DNA from: Hemerocallis citrina
Taxonomy: Eukaryota > Streptophyta > Magnoliopsida > Asparagales > Asphodelaceae
NCBI GenBank assembly: GCA_017893485.1
Contig: CM030365.1
Coordinates: 28,046,289-28,110,288, forward strand
DNA: 64,000 nucleotides
Direction of reading: 5' to 3'
Both the position numbers and the translations under genes were made by a program. This document shows, piece by piece, positions 22,267 to 30,985 of the stretch (positions are counted from its first letter, which is position 1; the number at the start of each line of letters is the position of its first letter). The notes under the pieces are model-generated. The model was given only the letters and a program-made list of their open reading frames with translations. It made no database searches and was not told the DNA's origin.

Positions 22267-25200
22267 AGTAGTAGTATAATTGTATATATGTACATATGTA
22301 TATAGGGTGAGCGAGTAGTAGTATAATTGTATAGATGTACATATGTATATAGGGTGAGCGAGTAGTAGTATAATTGTATATATGTACATATGTATATAGG
22401 GTGAGCGAGTGGATGAAAGAGATCGTGGAATGAGTTCGGGATTCAATAGAGAAGAAGAATGGAAAATATTATGCATGTGTATATATATATGATGGATTGT
22501 TACAAATCACTCATGACTTCCTAATAACCACCCCACCCTATTACTAACTACCCACCATTTTATACTAATTCAAAATCATAATTCCCTCCTCTCTTTTTTG
22601 AAGAAGCGGCCGGCCATAATTGCATGGGTGTGCACGGGCATCACGTGTTGTATAATTGCATCAAAATGTGTTTAATTAACCATACTATGGATTATTACAA
22701 ATCTAACCTTCCATATGTTTAAATTAAGCATAACAAAATTTAACACAATTCATTAATTTTATGTATTGAAAAAGATATAATCAACACGTGCAATGCACGT
22801 AAAAACAACAACAACAAAGCCTTTTTCCCAACTAGTTGGGGTCGGCAACATGAATCCTGGTTTTCCATTCTGCTCGGTTAAGCGCAATGTCTTCTGTAAG
22901 GTCACAAGCTATCATATCTTTTTTCACTGTTTCCACCCAAGTTAGTTTAGGTCTTCCTCTACCCCTAACTCTACCATCAATACTTATCAAATTACTCTTT
23001 CTAACGGGGGCACTACTAGGTCTACGTATGGCATGTCCAAACCACTAGAGGCAATTCTCTTTTAATTTATCTTGGATTGGAGCTACCTTTAGCATGTCTC
23101 GTATATGCTCGTTTCTAAATCTATCCTTCCTTGCTTTAACTACACATCCATCTTAGCATCCTCATCTCCGCTACACTCATTTGTATGACATATTGTTTCC
23201 TTATTGCCCAACACTCTGCTCCATACATCATTGTTGGTCTTACAACCAATCCTATAAAATTTTTCCTTCAACTTCAAAGGTATACGTTTGTCACACAAAA
23301 TACCACTGACACTTCTCCACTTAAACCACCCTGCTTTGATCCTATGTATAACATCTTCACAAGTCTCCCTATCTCTTTGTATAATTGAGCCTAAATATCG
23401 GAAAAGGACACTCTTAGGTATCTCTTGAGTTGAAATTTAAATAGAAATTTAAATAGAAGATCGAGAAAATAAATTCAAATAAATAATTGAATTCGAGAGG
23501 ACGAAAAATATATATAAGAATCGAAATACAAAATACGTAGGATATTTGTATTAAAATATGTTACAGATATTTTTCGTAACAATACAAAGCACATGTATGT
23601 AACGCGTGTGCTGCAAAATTGTAATAACTTAATTTTGCGGGATGTTACACAAAAAGATGCTCAACTTGCTGGGAGGGTTATATAAATCCCTTACCCTCAT
23701 CGGAACATATGAGTTTTGGCATACTGGCAGGATCATTTCACTGCATTCTACTGGCAGGTACATTTCACTGTATTCTACTACACACGCTACCTGTAGCCTC
23801 TTGAAAAATTATATTTTCAAATAACTATGGAAGTGTGTACTATGATTTGACTATTTAGCTGATGCAAACTACATGCACTGTACGAGCTCTTGTCATATAC
23901 CCTAATCAAACCAAACCAAACTAACATCTGGAGTAGACCATTATTGTGTGCATTGAGATGATGATATTGTCCCAATTGGCAACAAAAAAGTACGTCCATT
24001 AATATATCATAAAAATCGAAACCTACAAAATTAAATCATGTTGATCAGTAGCTACTAACCATATATCATATTGTAATTAGAGCATCCACGGTCGTGTGCT
24101 ATTTATGCATTTTATGCATTTTATGGCAAACGACCAGCTGCAGTCGTTTGCTATTTATGCATAAAATGCATAAATAGCGACAGTAGAATGCTATATATGA
24201 GAGGAGATTTGAGAGAAATGCATATTATACAGGACGCAACTTCACTTTGCGTCCCACGAAAAAAATTATTTTTTTAATTCATCGGACGCAACTTCACTTT
24301 GCGTCCCACGAAAAAAAAAAAAAATTAAATCGTCAGACGCAACTTCACATTGCGTCTAACGTTTTTAATTTTAAAAATGGAATTTAACAAATGAAATCAA
24401 ATCTGGGAGAGGGGCCCACTTAATTTTTTTATTTTTTTTACTTAAATACTGTTTTTAATTAATAAAAAAATCATAAAAAATCCTTAAAAATTGTGGGACG
24501 CAAAGTGAAGTTCCATCTGAATTTTTTTATAATAAATTGGTATAAAATACCATTCGACGACTGCAGCAAATAGCCAAAATGCTATATGCATTTATGCATT
24601 TATGTATTTTCTAAACAATCACGACTGTGGATGCTCTTATTGACCCCCTTTACAGATAGTAATTGATTAATTGTCCTTTATCACTCATATATACCACAGA
24701 ATTTAGAAGGAAAATATGTACATGCTCTCCCATGACACATTTTCACTTGTGATTTTTCTTTTTAATCTCAAAATAGAAATTGTGATATAATCATTATTTT
24801 CCTATTTAAGGGTTACCAAGCCAGATTCTTTCTTTTTGTTTAACACCTCCAATTATTAACAAGAAGCATCACACTCATATTCCAACCAAGGTAGAACACC
24901 TGAATATTCCATTTCAGGTGAGCTAGATCAAACCTAAAATCTAGTGATGCTCTTATTGTTAGGTTTCGAGGGTAATCTCAGATTAAATAAACAGCGGAAA
25001 AATTACAAAAAAAATAACGAAACCTAGCCAGGGATCTATGTGAAAACCATAAATCGTGTTTAGGAGTTATACCTTGAAGATGAATCTGTTGTCTCCACAG
25101 TATGCCGATCACAGTATTACAATATTGTGGTGCCTCTACGGTATCCACATGAACGGATCAAATCAAGTTTTCCCTTACACCGCGGTGCTAGCTGCGGGAA

Positions 25201-28200
25201 GGGGATGTTACTCACGATCTCTCTCTCACAATTTCTGTGACGGCTAGAATTTTCTCGTCTCACTTTTCCACAGATACGTATCATATATATAAGTGCAGAA
25301 AATCAACCCTAAGAGAGTAATGAGGCTGTTGGACTTACAATCTGACCTGGTTCAGATTGGTGTGTAGGCCTTTGAACTTTAATCAGTCCATTTAATCTAA
25401 TTAAATGTCCAATCAATGTCAGGAATCCAAGTCTTACTTGGATCCCCAATTAAATTCATCTTATGAATTTAAATCCCAATTTCGATCCATTCTAAGTGTG
25501 TGACCCTGTAGGTTCCCATTACGTTGACAGCAATACTAAAAATATATTCTAGTATTACAAACAGTGAGCGGTATCTAGCAATACATCACTGCTACTCAAG
25601 TAACAGAAATGTCAGTGATTAGACATAACCCTCCACAGTATGTCGATCACAGTATTACAATATTGCGGTGCCTCTACGGTATCCACACGAACGGATCAAA
25701 TCAAGTTTTTCCTCGCTCCGCGATGCTAGCTGCGGGAAGGGGATGTTAGTCTCTACTCACAATTTTTGTAACGGCTAGAGTTTTCTCATGGCTCACTTTT
25801 CCACAGATAAGTATCATATTTAGGTACAGAAAATCAACCATAAAAGAGTAATGAGGCTGTTGGACTCACAATCTGACCTGGTTCAGATTTGTATGTGAGA
25901 CTTTGAACTTTAATCAGCCCATTTAATCTAATTAAATGTCCAACCAATATCAGGAGTCCAAGTCTTACTTGAATCCCCAATTAAATTCATCTTATGAATT
26001 TAAATCGCAATTTCGATCAATTCTCAGTGAGTGACCATGTAGGTTCCCATTACGTTGACAGCAATACTAAATCATATTCTAGTATTACAAACAGTGAGTG
26101 GAATCTAGCAATACATCACTGCTACTCAAGTAACAGAAATATCAGTGATTAGACATAACCTATCGTGACCAATGTTACCATGTAGTCTAGTCCCCTAGGC
26201 AGTTAAGATCAGTTTTTGAAACTAATCGATCTAGGAGCGATTAGTGATTAATCGGTTAATCGATAAATAATCGGGGATTAAATCGGAAAAATTGTTATAT
26301 ATATAATTAAAAAAAGATATATCCTCATTATGTAGCAACCCTAGATCGTAACATAAAACTATTATGAGATTATCAATAGGAGCATATTGTTATAGAAAAA
26401 AATTAAGAGAGTACTTGGTTTGAGCTGAGTTTGGATTCTGAATGTGGGTTGGGTCGGGTTTGCTGGTTGGTTGCATCGAACAAAAACAATCGGGAAGGAA
26501 GAGCAGTGTGAGCAACAAGAGGAGGTACAGATGCGGGCCGAGTCAAGAATGCGATGGTACAGGGAGAGCGATGACAGAGCGGGTTTAGGTTTGCTTGAGA
26601 AAGAAGAAAAGAATCAGTTTGGATTTGGGTTTGCACGAGGAAGAAGAGAGCGACAATATGTCGGATTTGAGTTTGCGCGAGGACTGGAAGGGGTTTAAAT
26701 TTTGAATTTGGATTTTGAATTTGGGACGGATTGAGCCCAAATAATGCAAACAATCATGAAAATTAGAGGAGATTTAATCGGTTAATCGGCCACTTAAAAT
26801 CGGCCAATTATTCCCGATTAAATCGCTAACTACTGAAATATTATAAATCGCTAAAAAAATAATCGCTTAGTCTCCGATTCGCGATTAATCGGAGATTTTA
26901 ACTGCTTAGCTAGTCCTTTTGTCCAGATATCATAATTGACCACAAGACATAGAACGTGTCACCCTTGTATGGTTCAATTTTTGGTTTCTTGATATCCGAG
27001 TAGACTTACTAAAACAAATGAGCTCAATATCTCATATTGACTCATTTGAGCACAGCGATACATTTTGCAGTCTCACTCAATCAAGGGGCTCATAGATATC
27101 GCTGTTGTTTTGTAAGAGAGACAAATCCTATCTAAGTCACTCACATCCGTCCGCATGATTTGTAGTATATCCAATAGTCGACTTTATAATCACCTTATTA
27201 CAGGCAACGTTTGACGACATTAAAACATATAACTTCTCATATAGGGAACCGTAGTGATTTCAAGTCAAAGGACTACGTACACCATGGTCACTGTGAAAAC
27301 TGCTTATGACACTCACGTAACGATCCATGCAGCGTTCTCATGGTGGGTCAGTCTATTACATTATTACTCTAATATATACCCATGTGAAGACTTGATAACT
27401 CATATTCATGACCTGTGAGATATAGTCATCAGTCTACGCACATACTAGTCTTTATGTATTATTGTTGTCCTAATTCACAATAATACTTGACTAGGGACAT
27501 TTAAGAATAGTGTTCTGATTACAACCAATAGGATCTCACAATCAAGTCATGCACTTGATATCTCATGGTATTAAACATACTATTCTACGGACTTTATTAT
27601 GTTCATTGATTCACAATAAACAACACAATAAATAAAATACTCCATATATGAAATAAATATCATGATACAATGTAAACTAGTAATGTCAATACACAACTGG
27701 CCTTTAAGACATACACCAATACTTATTTCAAATTTGCATCGATGTTTCTTGTGTGTGAGTTGAAGTTTACCTTTAAGAAAGGAGCAAGGAATTTCACCAT
27801 GCTATCCACCTCATATCACAAAAAAGCAAACTACAGAATGTTTCATTTGTGGGGGGTTATAACAAGATTAAAACCTGAAATCTAATGTTCTTATTAGAGA
27901 ATTACATCAAGGTTTCTAGGGCATGACGTGTAAAGCAATTTCGGTGCAACGGAAGTTTAGCACGATATGTGACAATCGATCATAATGGCCAACCAAGCAA
28001 ACTTAGACCACACCAAATACAAAAGCCAACAATATGTCCCGGTTTGGCGAACCTAATCCAGGGAAGAAATAATCGAGATATTATTCAACTAGAGACGATA
28101 TAAAAGTTACAAACACCCGAACGAAAAAAATCGCTGGCAAAGGATATCCCAGAACCAGATTTCTTGAAGACCATAAACAACACAATAAATAAAAAATCTA

Positions 28201-30869
28201 TCTCTCAATTCTCACTAGAAGATTCTCTTGTTGTTTACAACGAGAACTCTCAAATAAAGTACTACCTCTCACAGAGATTATTACAATTATTTATAGAGAT
28301 CTAGAAAACCCTAGGTTGTAGTATTTATCATACACCGTCCGATAAATCCTTAAGAGATAGTCATGTAATATGAGTGGTACGACGTAACTTGGAGAACAAA
28401 CTTGGACTCAAAAAACCTGAAATTCGGCCGCATAATACTGTCAGCAGCCGCTTGCGGTCCTTTGAGCAGTCGAATGCATTGGAATCGAGAGCATCCGGAT
28501 AGCAAGTCAGCTACTTGAGGTCGACTGCTCTATATGACATCTGATGCTCAGCCCAAAACGATAATCCTTCTACCTCCAGTTTCGCTTCAATTCCTCTTCT
28601 CGCTTCGCCTCTTCATCTTCAACCCAACTCGGACCTACTATGCAAGACATAAGCCCTAACAACATGAAGTTAACCTCTGAGAATGGAGCAAGAGATTTCA
28701 TCATATGTTAAATGAGAGCATCGGAAGCATCCATTTCATATCCCAAACAAGGAAACCACAAAACACCTGGATGTTTCATTTTGGGTAGACTATAACAAGA
28801 TTAAAACCACTCAAAATTTTGTCAATGTTTCTAGCAAGGTTCTAAATATCGGATTTTGATGTCGTGACATTCTAAGAATTTTCATTTCGGATTTCGGATT
28901 TTGGATTTAGGGAAAATTTTGGGATATTTAATAAAGATTGGTATCATGTCGGTTTAGAACATATATCCTAAATATGATGTATATAACCTATAGGTCCTAT
29001 ACACACACTATGTATCACAATATCATATTTGTAACCCAAGCAATACTGATTACAACCCAAAATTTTGACTATTAGCACGAAACATGCAAAAGAATGATTG
29101 GTGCAATATTTAGAACACAGTGCTAGTATATCAATCCAATCACAATTCGAACATGCAAATACTAGATAAACAACCACAATTCGGGTTGGGTTTGAGAGGT
29201 TTTTACTTAAAAACCATTGATCCTGCTAATTTAACGACAAGTCCAATAATGGAAAATATCTGCTGGAATTTTGAACCTGAAATTTCAAGTGAAATCACGG
29301 ATCAGCCGATCTAGGGAATTTCCCCCTAAAAATGATACAACTGATAATTTATGCTATTTTGGTGTCCCCCAAGTCCTAAAACCAAAATTTCGGCAGAAAT
29401 TTCATGAATTTCGGCAGAAATTTAAAAAATGGTTTCTATGGCATAACTTGAAGTTAACCTTTGAGAATGGATCAATGGAGTTCATCACTATTATGCTTAT
29501 GTACATATGCGCTAGCGCACAGGTGCATATGCCTTATGAACATTTTAGAATCAAAGAGGAAATACATCTTACTCAGTTATATTTTAGGACCATTTCCTGG
29601 TGATATAAATTGCATTTATCCCCTAATCAAATTAATAATGTCATTATATTAGCCATTCCTTGCATAGAAGATAAATCCCATGTATTAACACAAATCAGCA
29701 TTTAAAAATGTTTTGAAGGAAAATAACAAATGCCTCATAACACGATGAGGCATATATAAGATTGATTTCCGATCCTTTACCAAAGTGCATATTTGAGCAT
29801 AAGCACTCTCGAAATGTGAACTATGTAAATCTTGAAAAAAGAAAGGATGGATCCCAACCAGTATAAAATGTGTATCATGCCTTTTTGTATAATACCTGCT
29901 CCAAATGAGTGCATAAATGTTTTCCCATTTAAAGAAATAGCAAAGGGGTCGCAAATAGTCCAAATTATATATTTGAGTGTTAAAAAGCTTTGCACTAATG
30001 AAAAGTATTTCTCATAATATTTGCTAAAAGAAAGAACGGATCTCCATTCAAATTTTTCTACAACCACTCCTTGATTTTTGTTAATAAAATAATTTTGTAC
30101 TCATAGAAAGCATTGGAGAGAAGATGCCTGTACAATCTATTTGTTCTCAATTTGCATAATTCACCCTACTCTTTTCCTTAAATTTATGATAGAATCCATA
30201 TCTCCGTGAAATTTGATAACGAGAGTGTCTTTCAAGCACTGAAAGCTTAATTAATCAATAAATCCTACTTTCTCAATGCACTAAGATTCACGTCTACTCA
30301 GCTTTCTTCTTAATCCATGCAATCTTTCAACCATGGTCCTAAGAAAAGCCTAATTGATCCAGCTATACATGTCCAAACCATTCAACCAATTAGCCATCAA
30401 CTTGATTATGGACTAACCACTACATAAATCCTGTTTTCTAAAGCTTGAAATGCATTCTCAACTCCATAAAAATAGCTTCGACTAACAAATTAAGTTAAAT
30501 TAAATGAAATTAGAGTTTTACCCTTGAAGAAGAAAAGGATGATGCAGGTGTACTCGTCGTAGTCGTCTCGGAGATCAAATCATCCTTGCCAATTCTCCGC
30601 TCCACTTCTTCGGTCGAGGTACTGGTGGAAGAACTCGCCGTCCTCTTCTCCTCTTCGCCATCACTCCCACCAATTGAAGAGCACTTGACGCCATCGAACC
30701 GCCTTCGAACTCTAAGCTTTTGCACTTCCCATCCTTTACAGAGAAAGCAGTGATTTCTTGAAATGGTACGGAGCACCGACACTGAGCTGATAGGGATGGG
30801 TCTTCTCAAGTGGGGAGACCTGAGGTTGAGGTTGAAGTTGAGGAAAGAAGAGGTGGGTAGCGTTCCCAT
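7042..30869 (-). CDS. EGY2: EGY2: chloroplast site-2-protease-like metalloprotease (10 exons)
   Basis: Joining exons 30869-30522, 16138-15674, 15574-15434, 13697-13596, 10807-10596, 8648-8598, 8515-8446, 8011-7943, 7350-7300 and 7200-7042 gives an open frame of 555 residues. Every intron is GT-AG. The length is close to that of the Arabidopsis EGY2 family (about 556). Residues 1-116 are Ser/Thr/Arg-rich, like a chloroplast transit peptide. GNLR at 183-186 is an EGY hallmark. The zinc-binding HExxH reads HEFGH (318-322, split by intron 3). The second metal-binding motif is [11 protein letters not shown] (449-459). Hydrophobic segments between and after these motifs form the membrane core. The family acts in thylakoid or envelope membranes and affects chloroplast development and photosystem composition; the exact substrate is not deducible here. 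Intron 1 is about 14.4 kb and full of transposons, yet the coding frame is intact. The identification comes from recalled family motifs, most clearly the C-terminal [18 protein letters not shown] and [16 protein letters not shown] segments. Confidence 0.93.
7300..7350 (-). CDS. EGY2: EGY2 exon 9
   Basis: A 17-codon exon, [17 protein letters not shown], phase 0. The donor is CAG|GTAACA. Confidence 0.93.
7943..8011 (-). CDS. EGY2: EGY2 exon 8
   Basis: A 23-codon exon, [20 protein letters not shown] then LGV. It is hydrophobic and phase 0 at both ends. Confidence 0.92.
8446..8515 (-). CDS. EGY2: EGY2 exon 7 (LDGG motif)
   Basis: A 70-bp exon encoding [19 protein letters not shown] and RAIQ. 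The NxxP...LDGG segment supplies the third zinc ligand (Asp457) of site-2-protease-type enzymes. Confidence 0.93.
8598..8648 (-). CDS. EGY2: EGY2 exon 6
   Basis: A 51-bp exon. It completes a lysine codon with exon 5, encodes [16 protein letters not shown] and donates two bases of a tryptophan codon to exon 7. Confidence 0.9.
8932..9478 (+). mobile_element. Non-autonomous Helitron in EGY2 intron 5
   Basis: Begins TCTATATAATAAAATAC after a host A and ends GGGCAAATCTAG before a host T, with the subterminal hairpin GTGCCGTAGGCACGTGCCC. It contains a C homopolymer near 9061-9079 and a pyrimidine-rich tract. Ends and much of the interior match the copy at 16636-17099. It is oriented opposite to the gene and has no coding sequence. 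Confidence 0.85.
9479..10595 (-). other. Rest of EGY2 intron 5
   Basis: AT-rich intron sequence downstream of the Helitron in window coordinates. I see no repeat, RNA gene or coding exon here. Confidence 0.5.
10596..10807 (-). CDS. EGY2: EGY2 exon 5
   Basis: Codes from [20 protein letters not shown] to [12 protein letters not shown] plus two bases of the next codon (AA|GTATGC). It contains membrane-embedded Gly/Ala/Leu-rich helices of the S2P core. Confidence 0.93.
11467..11755. repeat. Three degenerate tandem units in intron 4
   Basis: A unit with core GATTTAACTGGGAGATAA followed by AACAGTTCT(S)TGATTTG occurs three times (about 11467-11540, 11600-11665 and 11673-11755) with substitutions and small indels. 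Confidence 0.6.
11751..11912. mobile_element. Small foldback MITE in intron 4
   Basis: The arms ATTTGAATCC...TTCACTGGAGGGGTC and their inverted partner (GACCTCTCCAGTGAA...GGATTCAAAT) face each other. CTTTCT is repeated at both sides (11745-11750 and 11913-11918). The true duplication length is uncertain. Confidence 0.55.
13596..13697 (-). CDS. EGY2: EGY2 exon 4 (catalytic EFGH)
   Basis: Codes for residues 319-352. It begins [20 protein letters not shown] and ends LGSFGAITQ. Together with the last residue of exon 3 it makes HEFGH, the metalloprotease active site. Exactly 34 codons, phase 0. Confidence 0.93.
14498..14570. repeat. 73-bp direct repeat, copy 1 (intron 3)
   Basis: The segment from CTGTAGTTCTCAAG to AAAAATATACC is repeated with a single substitution at 14865-14937. 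The two copies flank the MITE at 14606-14850. Confidence 0.9.
14606..14850. mobile_element. MITE built of GCCGTTGTT palindromes (intron 3)
   Basis: The ends are inverted: GAGCAATGCTCCATTGCAA on the left and TTGCAATGGAGCATTGC on the right. The interior repeats an approximately 21-bp palindrome of the form GCCGTTGTT-GGGA-ACAACGGC about five times, each separated by TAATCTAAG-like spacers. Both sides are AT dinucleotide tracts, so the target duplication cannot be read. Confidence 0.8.
14865..14937. repeat. 73-bp direct repeat, copy 2 (intron 3)
   Basis: Second copy of 14498-14570, with one visible substitution (CAATATTGC against CAAGATTGC). Confidence 0.9.
14964..15308. mobile_element. Foldback MITE, copy 1 (intron 3)
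   Basis: A 345-bp near-complete hairpin with arms of about 150 bp. The arms carry CCGTTGTGCACTAGCTTC and CCGAACCGTTCACATTGATC. It is flanked by TA/GA dinucleotide tracts. A second copy lies at 21876-22224. Confidence 0.75.
15309..15381. repeat. (TA)n(GA)n microsatellite
   Basis: A TA run followed by an unbroken GA run abuts the MITE end, about 50 bp inside intron 3 from exon 3. Confidence 0.95.
15434..15574 (-). CDS. EGY2: EGY2 exon 3
   Basis: Codes for residues 272-318 ([20 protein letters not shown] through LGVQLFH). The last codon is the first histidine of the zinc-binding motif. The donor is CAT|GTAATA. Confidence 0.93.
15674..16138 (-). CDS. EGY2: EGY2 exon 2 (GNLR domain)
   Basis: Codes for residues 117-271 in phase 0 at both ends (acceptor TTTCAG at 16139-16144, donor GTATGC). 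It holds the soluble domain before the first membrane helix, including [17 protein letters not shown] and LFLGNLRGM. It ends in a hydrophobic helix ending in ELGIASQ. Confidence 0.93.
16636..17099 (+). mobile_element. Non-autonomous Helitron in intron 1
   Basis: Begins TCTATATAATAAAACAC after A and ends GGGCAAATCTAG before T. The terminal hairpin is the same as in 8932-9478. It contains a C run and then a long CT tract running into AT and AC dinucleotides. Confidence 0.85.
16807..16895. repeat. (CT)n(AT)n(AC)n compound microsatellite
   Basis: Uninterrupted CT repeats are followed by AT and then AC repeats inside the Helitron. Confidence 0.95.
17880..18130 (-). repeat. Tandem duplication inside the solo LTR
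   Basis: A block with GGAACTCTGGAGGTCAGAC, TCCTTCCTCRGATAAT and CACTCACATCCG occurs twice, about 150 bp apart. Other LTRs of the group have different repeats at this place. Confidence 0.7.
18990..19075 (-). other. tRNA-like module (A/B boxes) in the solo LTR
   Basis: On the minus strand there is an A-box-like TTAGCAGTGTGG (19071-19060) and a B-box-like GGGTTCGAACC (19004-18994), spaced like an internal RNA polymerase III promoter. It is not a functional tRNA: the arms do not fold convincingly. The position, about 1.7 kb from the LTR 3' end, parallels the other LTRs. Confidence 0.5.
19589..21832. mobile_element. Mutator-like element with ~300-bp inverted ends (possible Pack-MULE)
   Basis: The left end (to about 19885) and the right end (from about 21545) are long inverted repeats sharing TGCGCACGCGYGCTCAGCCG, CACGATCTTGATCTAATGGT and GAAGAGATTTCTTCCCCC. 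Both borders are TA dinucleotide runs, so the duplication is unreadable. No transposase is present. Just inside the left arm, a GC-rich stretch ends CACCCCCAAG|GTATTA and is followed by AT-rich sequence, resembling a captured first exon and intron. A Helitron sits inside. Confidence 0.6.
20891..21240 (-). mobile_element. Helitron 3' part, inverted, within the MULE-like element
   Basis: On the minus strand it ends GTGCCCACGGGCAAATCTAG, as in the two copies at 8932 and 16636. It matches them upstream through CTTGAGCTACATAATTGTTG. Its 5' TC end could not be located, so it may be truncated. Confidence 0.7.
21876..22224. mobile_element. Foldback MITE, copy 2
   Basis: Homologous to 14964-15308. 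It carries CGTTGTGCACTAGGCCTC, GAACCGTTCACATTGATC and the inverted partners at the right. It lies between two TA runs and directly beside the MULE-like element. Confidence 0.75.
22267..22407. repeat. 47-bp tandem repeat, three copies
   Basis: The unit starts AGTAGTAGTATAATTGTAT and ends TATAGGGTGAGCG. The three copies differ by a single base. Confidence 0.95.
22799..23400 (-). mobile_element. 5'-truncated RTE-type LINE (3' end)
   Basis: The minus strand decodes, with frame breaks, to the end of an RTE-clade reverse transcriptase: [20 protein letters not shown], a [15 protein letters not shown] stretch and a dipeptide-rich tail. It ends CAACTAGTTGGGAAAAAGGC followed by (TTG)n, the short simple-repeat tail that RTE elements have in place of poly(A). 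It is noncoding through decay. Confidence 0.7.
24080..24636. mobile_element. PIF/Harbinger-like MITE with GACGCAA palindromes
   Basis: The ends are GAGCATCCACGGTCGTG and CACGACTGTGGATGCTC in inverted orientation, with TTA on both sides (24077-24079 and 24637-24639). TTA is the usual Harbinger target. The interior repeats the palindrome GACGCAACTTCACTTTGCGTC at about 24234, 24285 and 24337, plus a half copy near 24503. Confidence 0.8.
25093..26160 (-). repeat. Tandem duplication of ~535 bp in the LTR
   Basis: 25093-25630 and 25631-26160 both start CTCCACAGTATG and end TCAGTGATTAGACATAACC. They match along their length with scattered substitutions and small indels. Confidence 0.9.
26194..26909. 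mobile_element. Non-autonomous DNA transposon with AATCGGTTAATCG repeats
   Basis: The ends are CTAGGCAGTTAAGATC and GATTTTAACTGCTTAG (inverted). CTAGTCC occurs on both sides (26187-26193 and 26910-26916), consistent with a 7-8-bp hAT-type duplication. Subterminal regions repeat GATTAATCGG-like words in both orientations. The middle has an open stretch without recognisable protein. Confidence 0.6.
27929..28661 (-). mobile_element. Solo LTR, Ty1/copia-like (intron 1)
   Basis: The minus strand starts TGTTAGGGCTTATGTCTTGC and ends CGAAATTGCTTTACA, with a TATA-like CTCTATAAATAATTG near 28290. An RCATG word lies at both sides (27921-27925 and 28662-28666), but three extra bases separate it on one side. 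The length, 733 bp, suits copia. Confidence 0.6.
30522..30869 (-). CDS. EGY2: EGY2 exon 1 (transit peptide region)
   Basis: Codes for residues 1-116, starting [15 protein letters not shown]. It is rich in Ser, Thr and Arg with few acidic residues at first, then acidic and serine-rich, as expected for a plastid targeting region and a variable linker. It ends TCAAGG|GTAAAA in phase 0. The start is the first ATG of the frame and lies 115 bp from the nearest transposon. Confidence 0.85.
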
Positions 30870-30985
30870 TTGTGTATGCTGATTTGATTTACGGAGAGAA
30901 AGAATTTTTGGAATCGGATTATGCGATTTCTGAAGGGGACGAGAAGTCGAAGATTAGATAGAGGATGAAGAGGAGGAAGAGGATG
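30870..30985 (-). promoter_or_regulatory. Proximal leader/promoter of EGY2
   Basis: The ~115 bp upstream of the start codon are CT-rich on the minus strand (TCCTCTTCCTCCTCTTCATC), typical of a plant 5' UTR. Beyond 30985 transposon sequence begins. No TATA box is visible within this stretch. Confidence 0.5.

Larger units (their letters stand above)
17262..23649 (-). mobile_element. Solo LTR, Tekay-like chromovirus, with nested insertions
   Basis: On the minus strand it starts TGTAACATCCCGC (23649) and ends GGAATTCGGGGTGTTACA (17262), matching the ends of the full element at 40829-52115. It is flanked by a perfect 5-bp duplication CAAAA (17257-17261 and 23650-23654). Removing the nested MULE-like element, foldback MITE and RTE LINE leaves roughly 3.1 kb, the LTR size of the family. 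It carries no internal region, so it is a recombination product. Confidence 0.85.
24957..27721 (-). mobile_element. Solo LTR with internal duplication and insertion
   Basis: The minus strand begins TATTGGTGTATGTCTTAAAG and ends CCTCGAAACCTAACA. A perfect CTTAT duplication flanks it (24952-24956 and 27722-27726). The first base pair of the TG end has mutated to TA. The 538-bp tandem duplication and the inverted-repeat element inside are listed separately. The superfamily is uncertain; the ends look like Ty1/copia. Confidence 0.7.
24840..29490. repeat. Dispersed degenerate intron units
   Basis: A unit with TTGAAGTTAACCTYTGAGAA, GAGCAAGARATTTCA and TAACAAGATTAAAACC recurs around 27755-27900, 28663-28850 and 29446-29490, with a weaker relative near 24850-24950. 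The solo LTRs at 24957 and 27929 are inserted between or into these units. Confidence 0.45.
16139..30521 (-). other. EGY2 intron 1 (about 14.4 kb)
   Basis: Bounded by donor GTAAAA (30521) and acceptor TTTCAG (16139), phase 0 on both sides. It is filled largely with transposons, listed separately. No additional exon was seen, and the phase match means none is needed. Stretches at 23650-24079 and 29490-30521 show nothing recognisable. At about 28845-29432 there are loosely inverted TTCGGATTT/AAATTTCGG sequences that may be another degraded DNA transposon. Confidence 0.8.

Noticed and set aside
22267..22407. CRISPR-like array
   Set aside because: Three head-to-tail 47-bp units without unique spacers, in a plant nuclear sequence.
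22780..22806. Helitron 3' hairpin (ACACGTGCAATGCACGT)
   Set aside because: There is no CTAG end after the hairpin; it abuts the LINE tail and the matching 5' end was not found.
23185..23388. 67-codon plus-strand frame
   Set aside because: Antisense shadow of the RTE LINE remnant.
26403..26753. 116-codon open frame on the minus strand
   Set aside because: It lies inside a non-autonomous DNA element, has no recognisable domain, and overlaps an equally open frame on the other strand.
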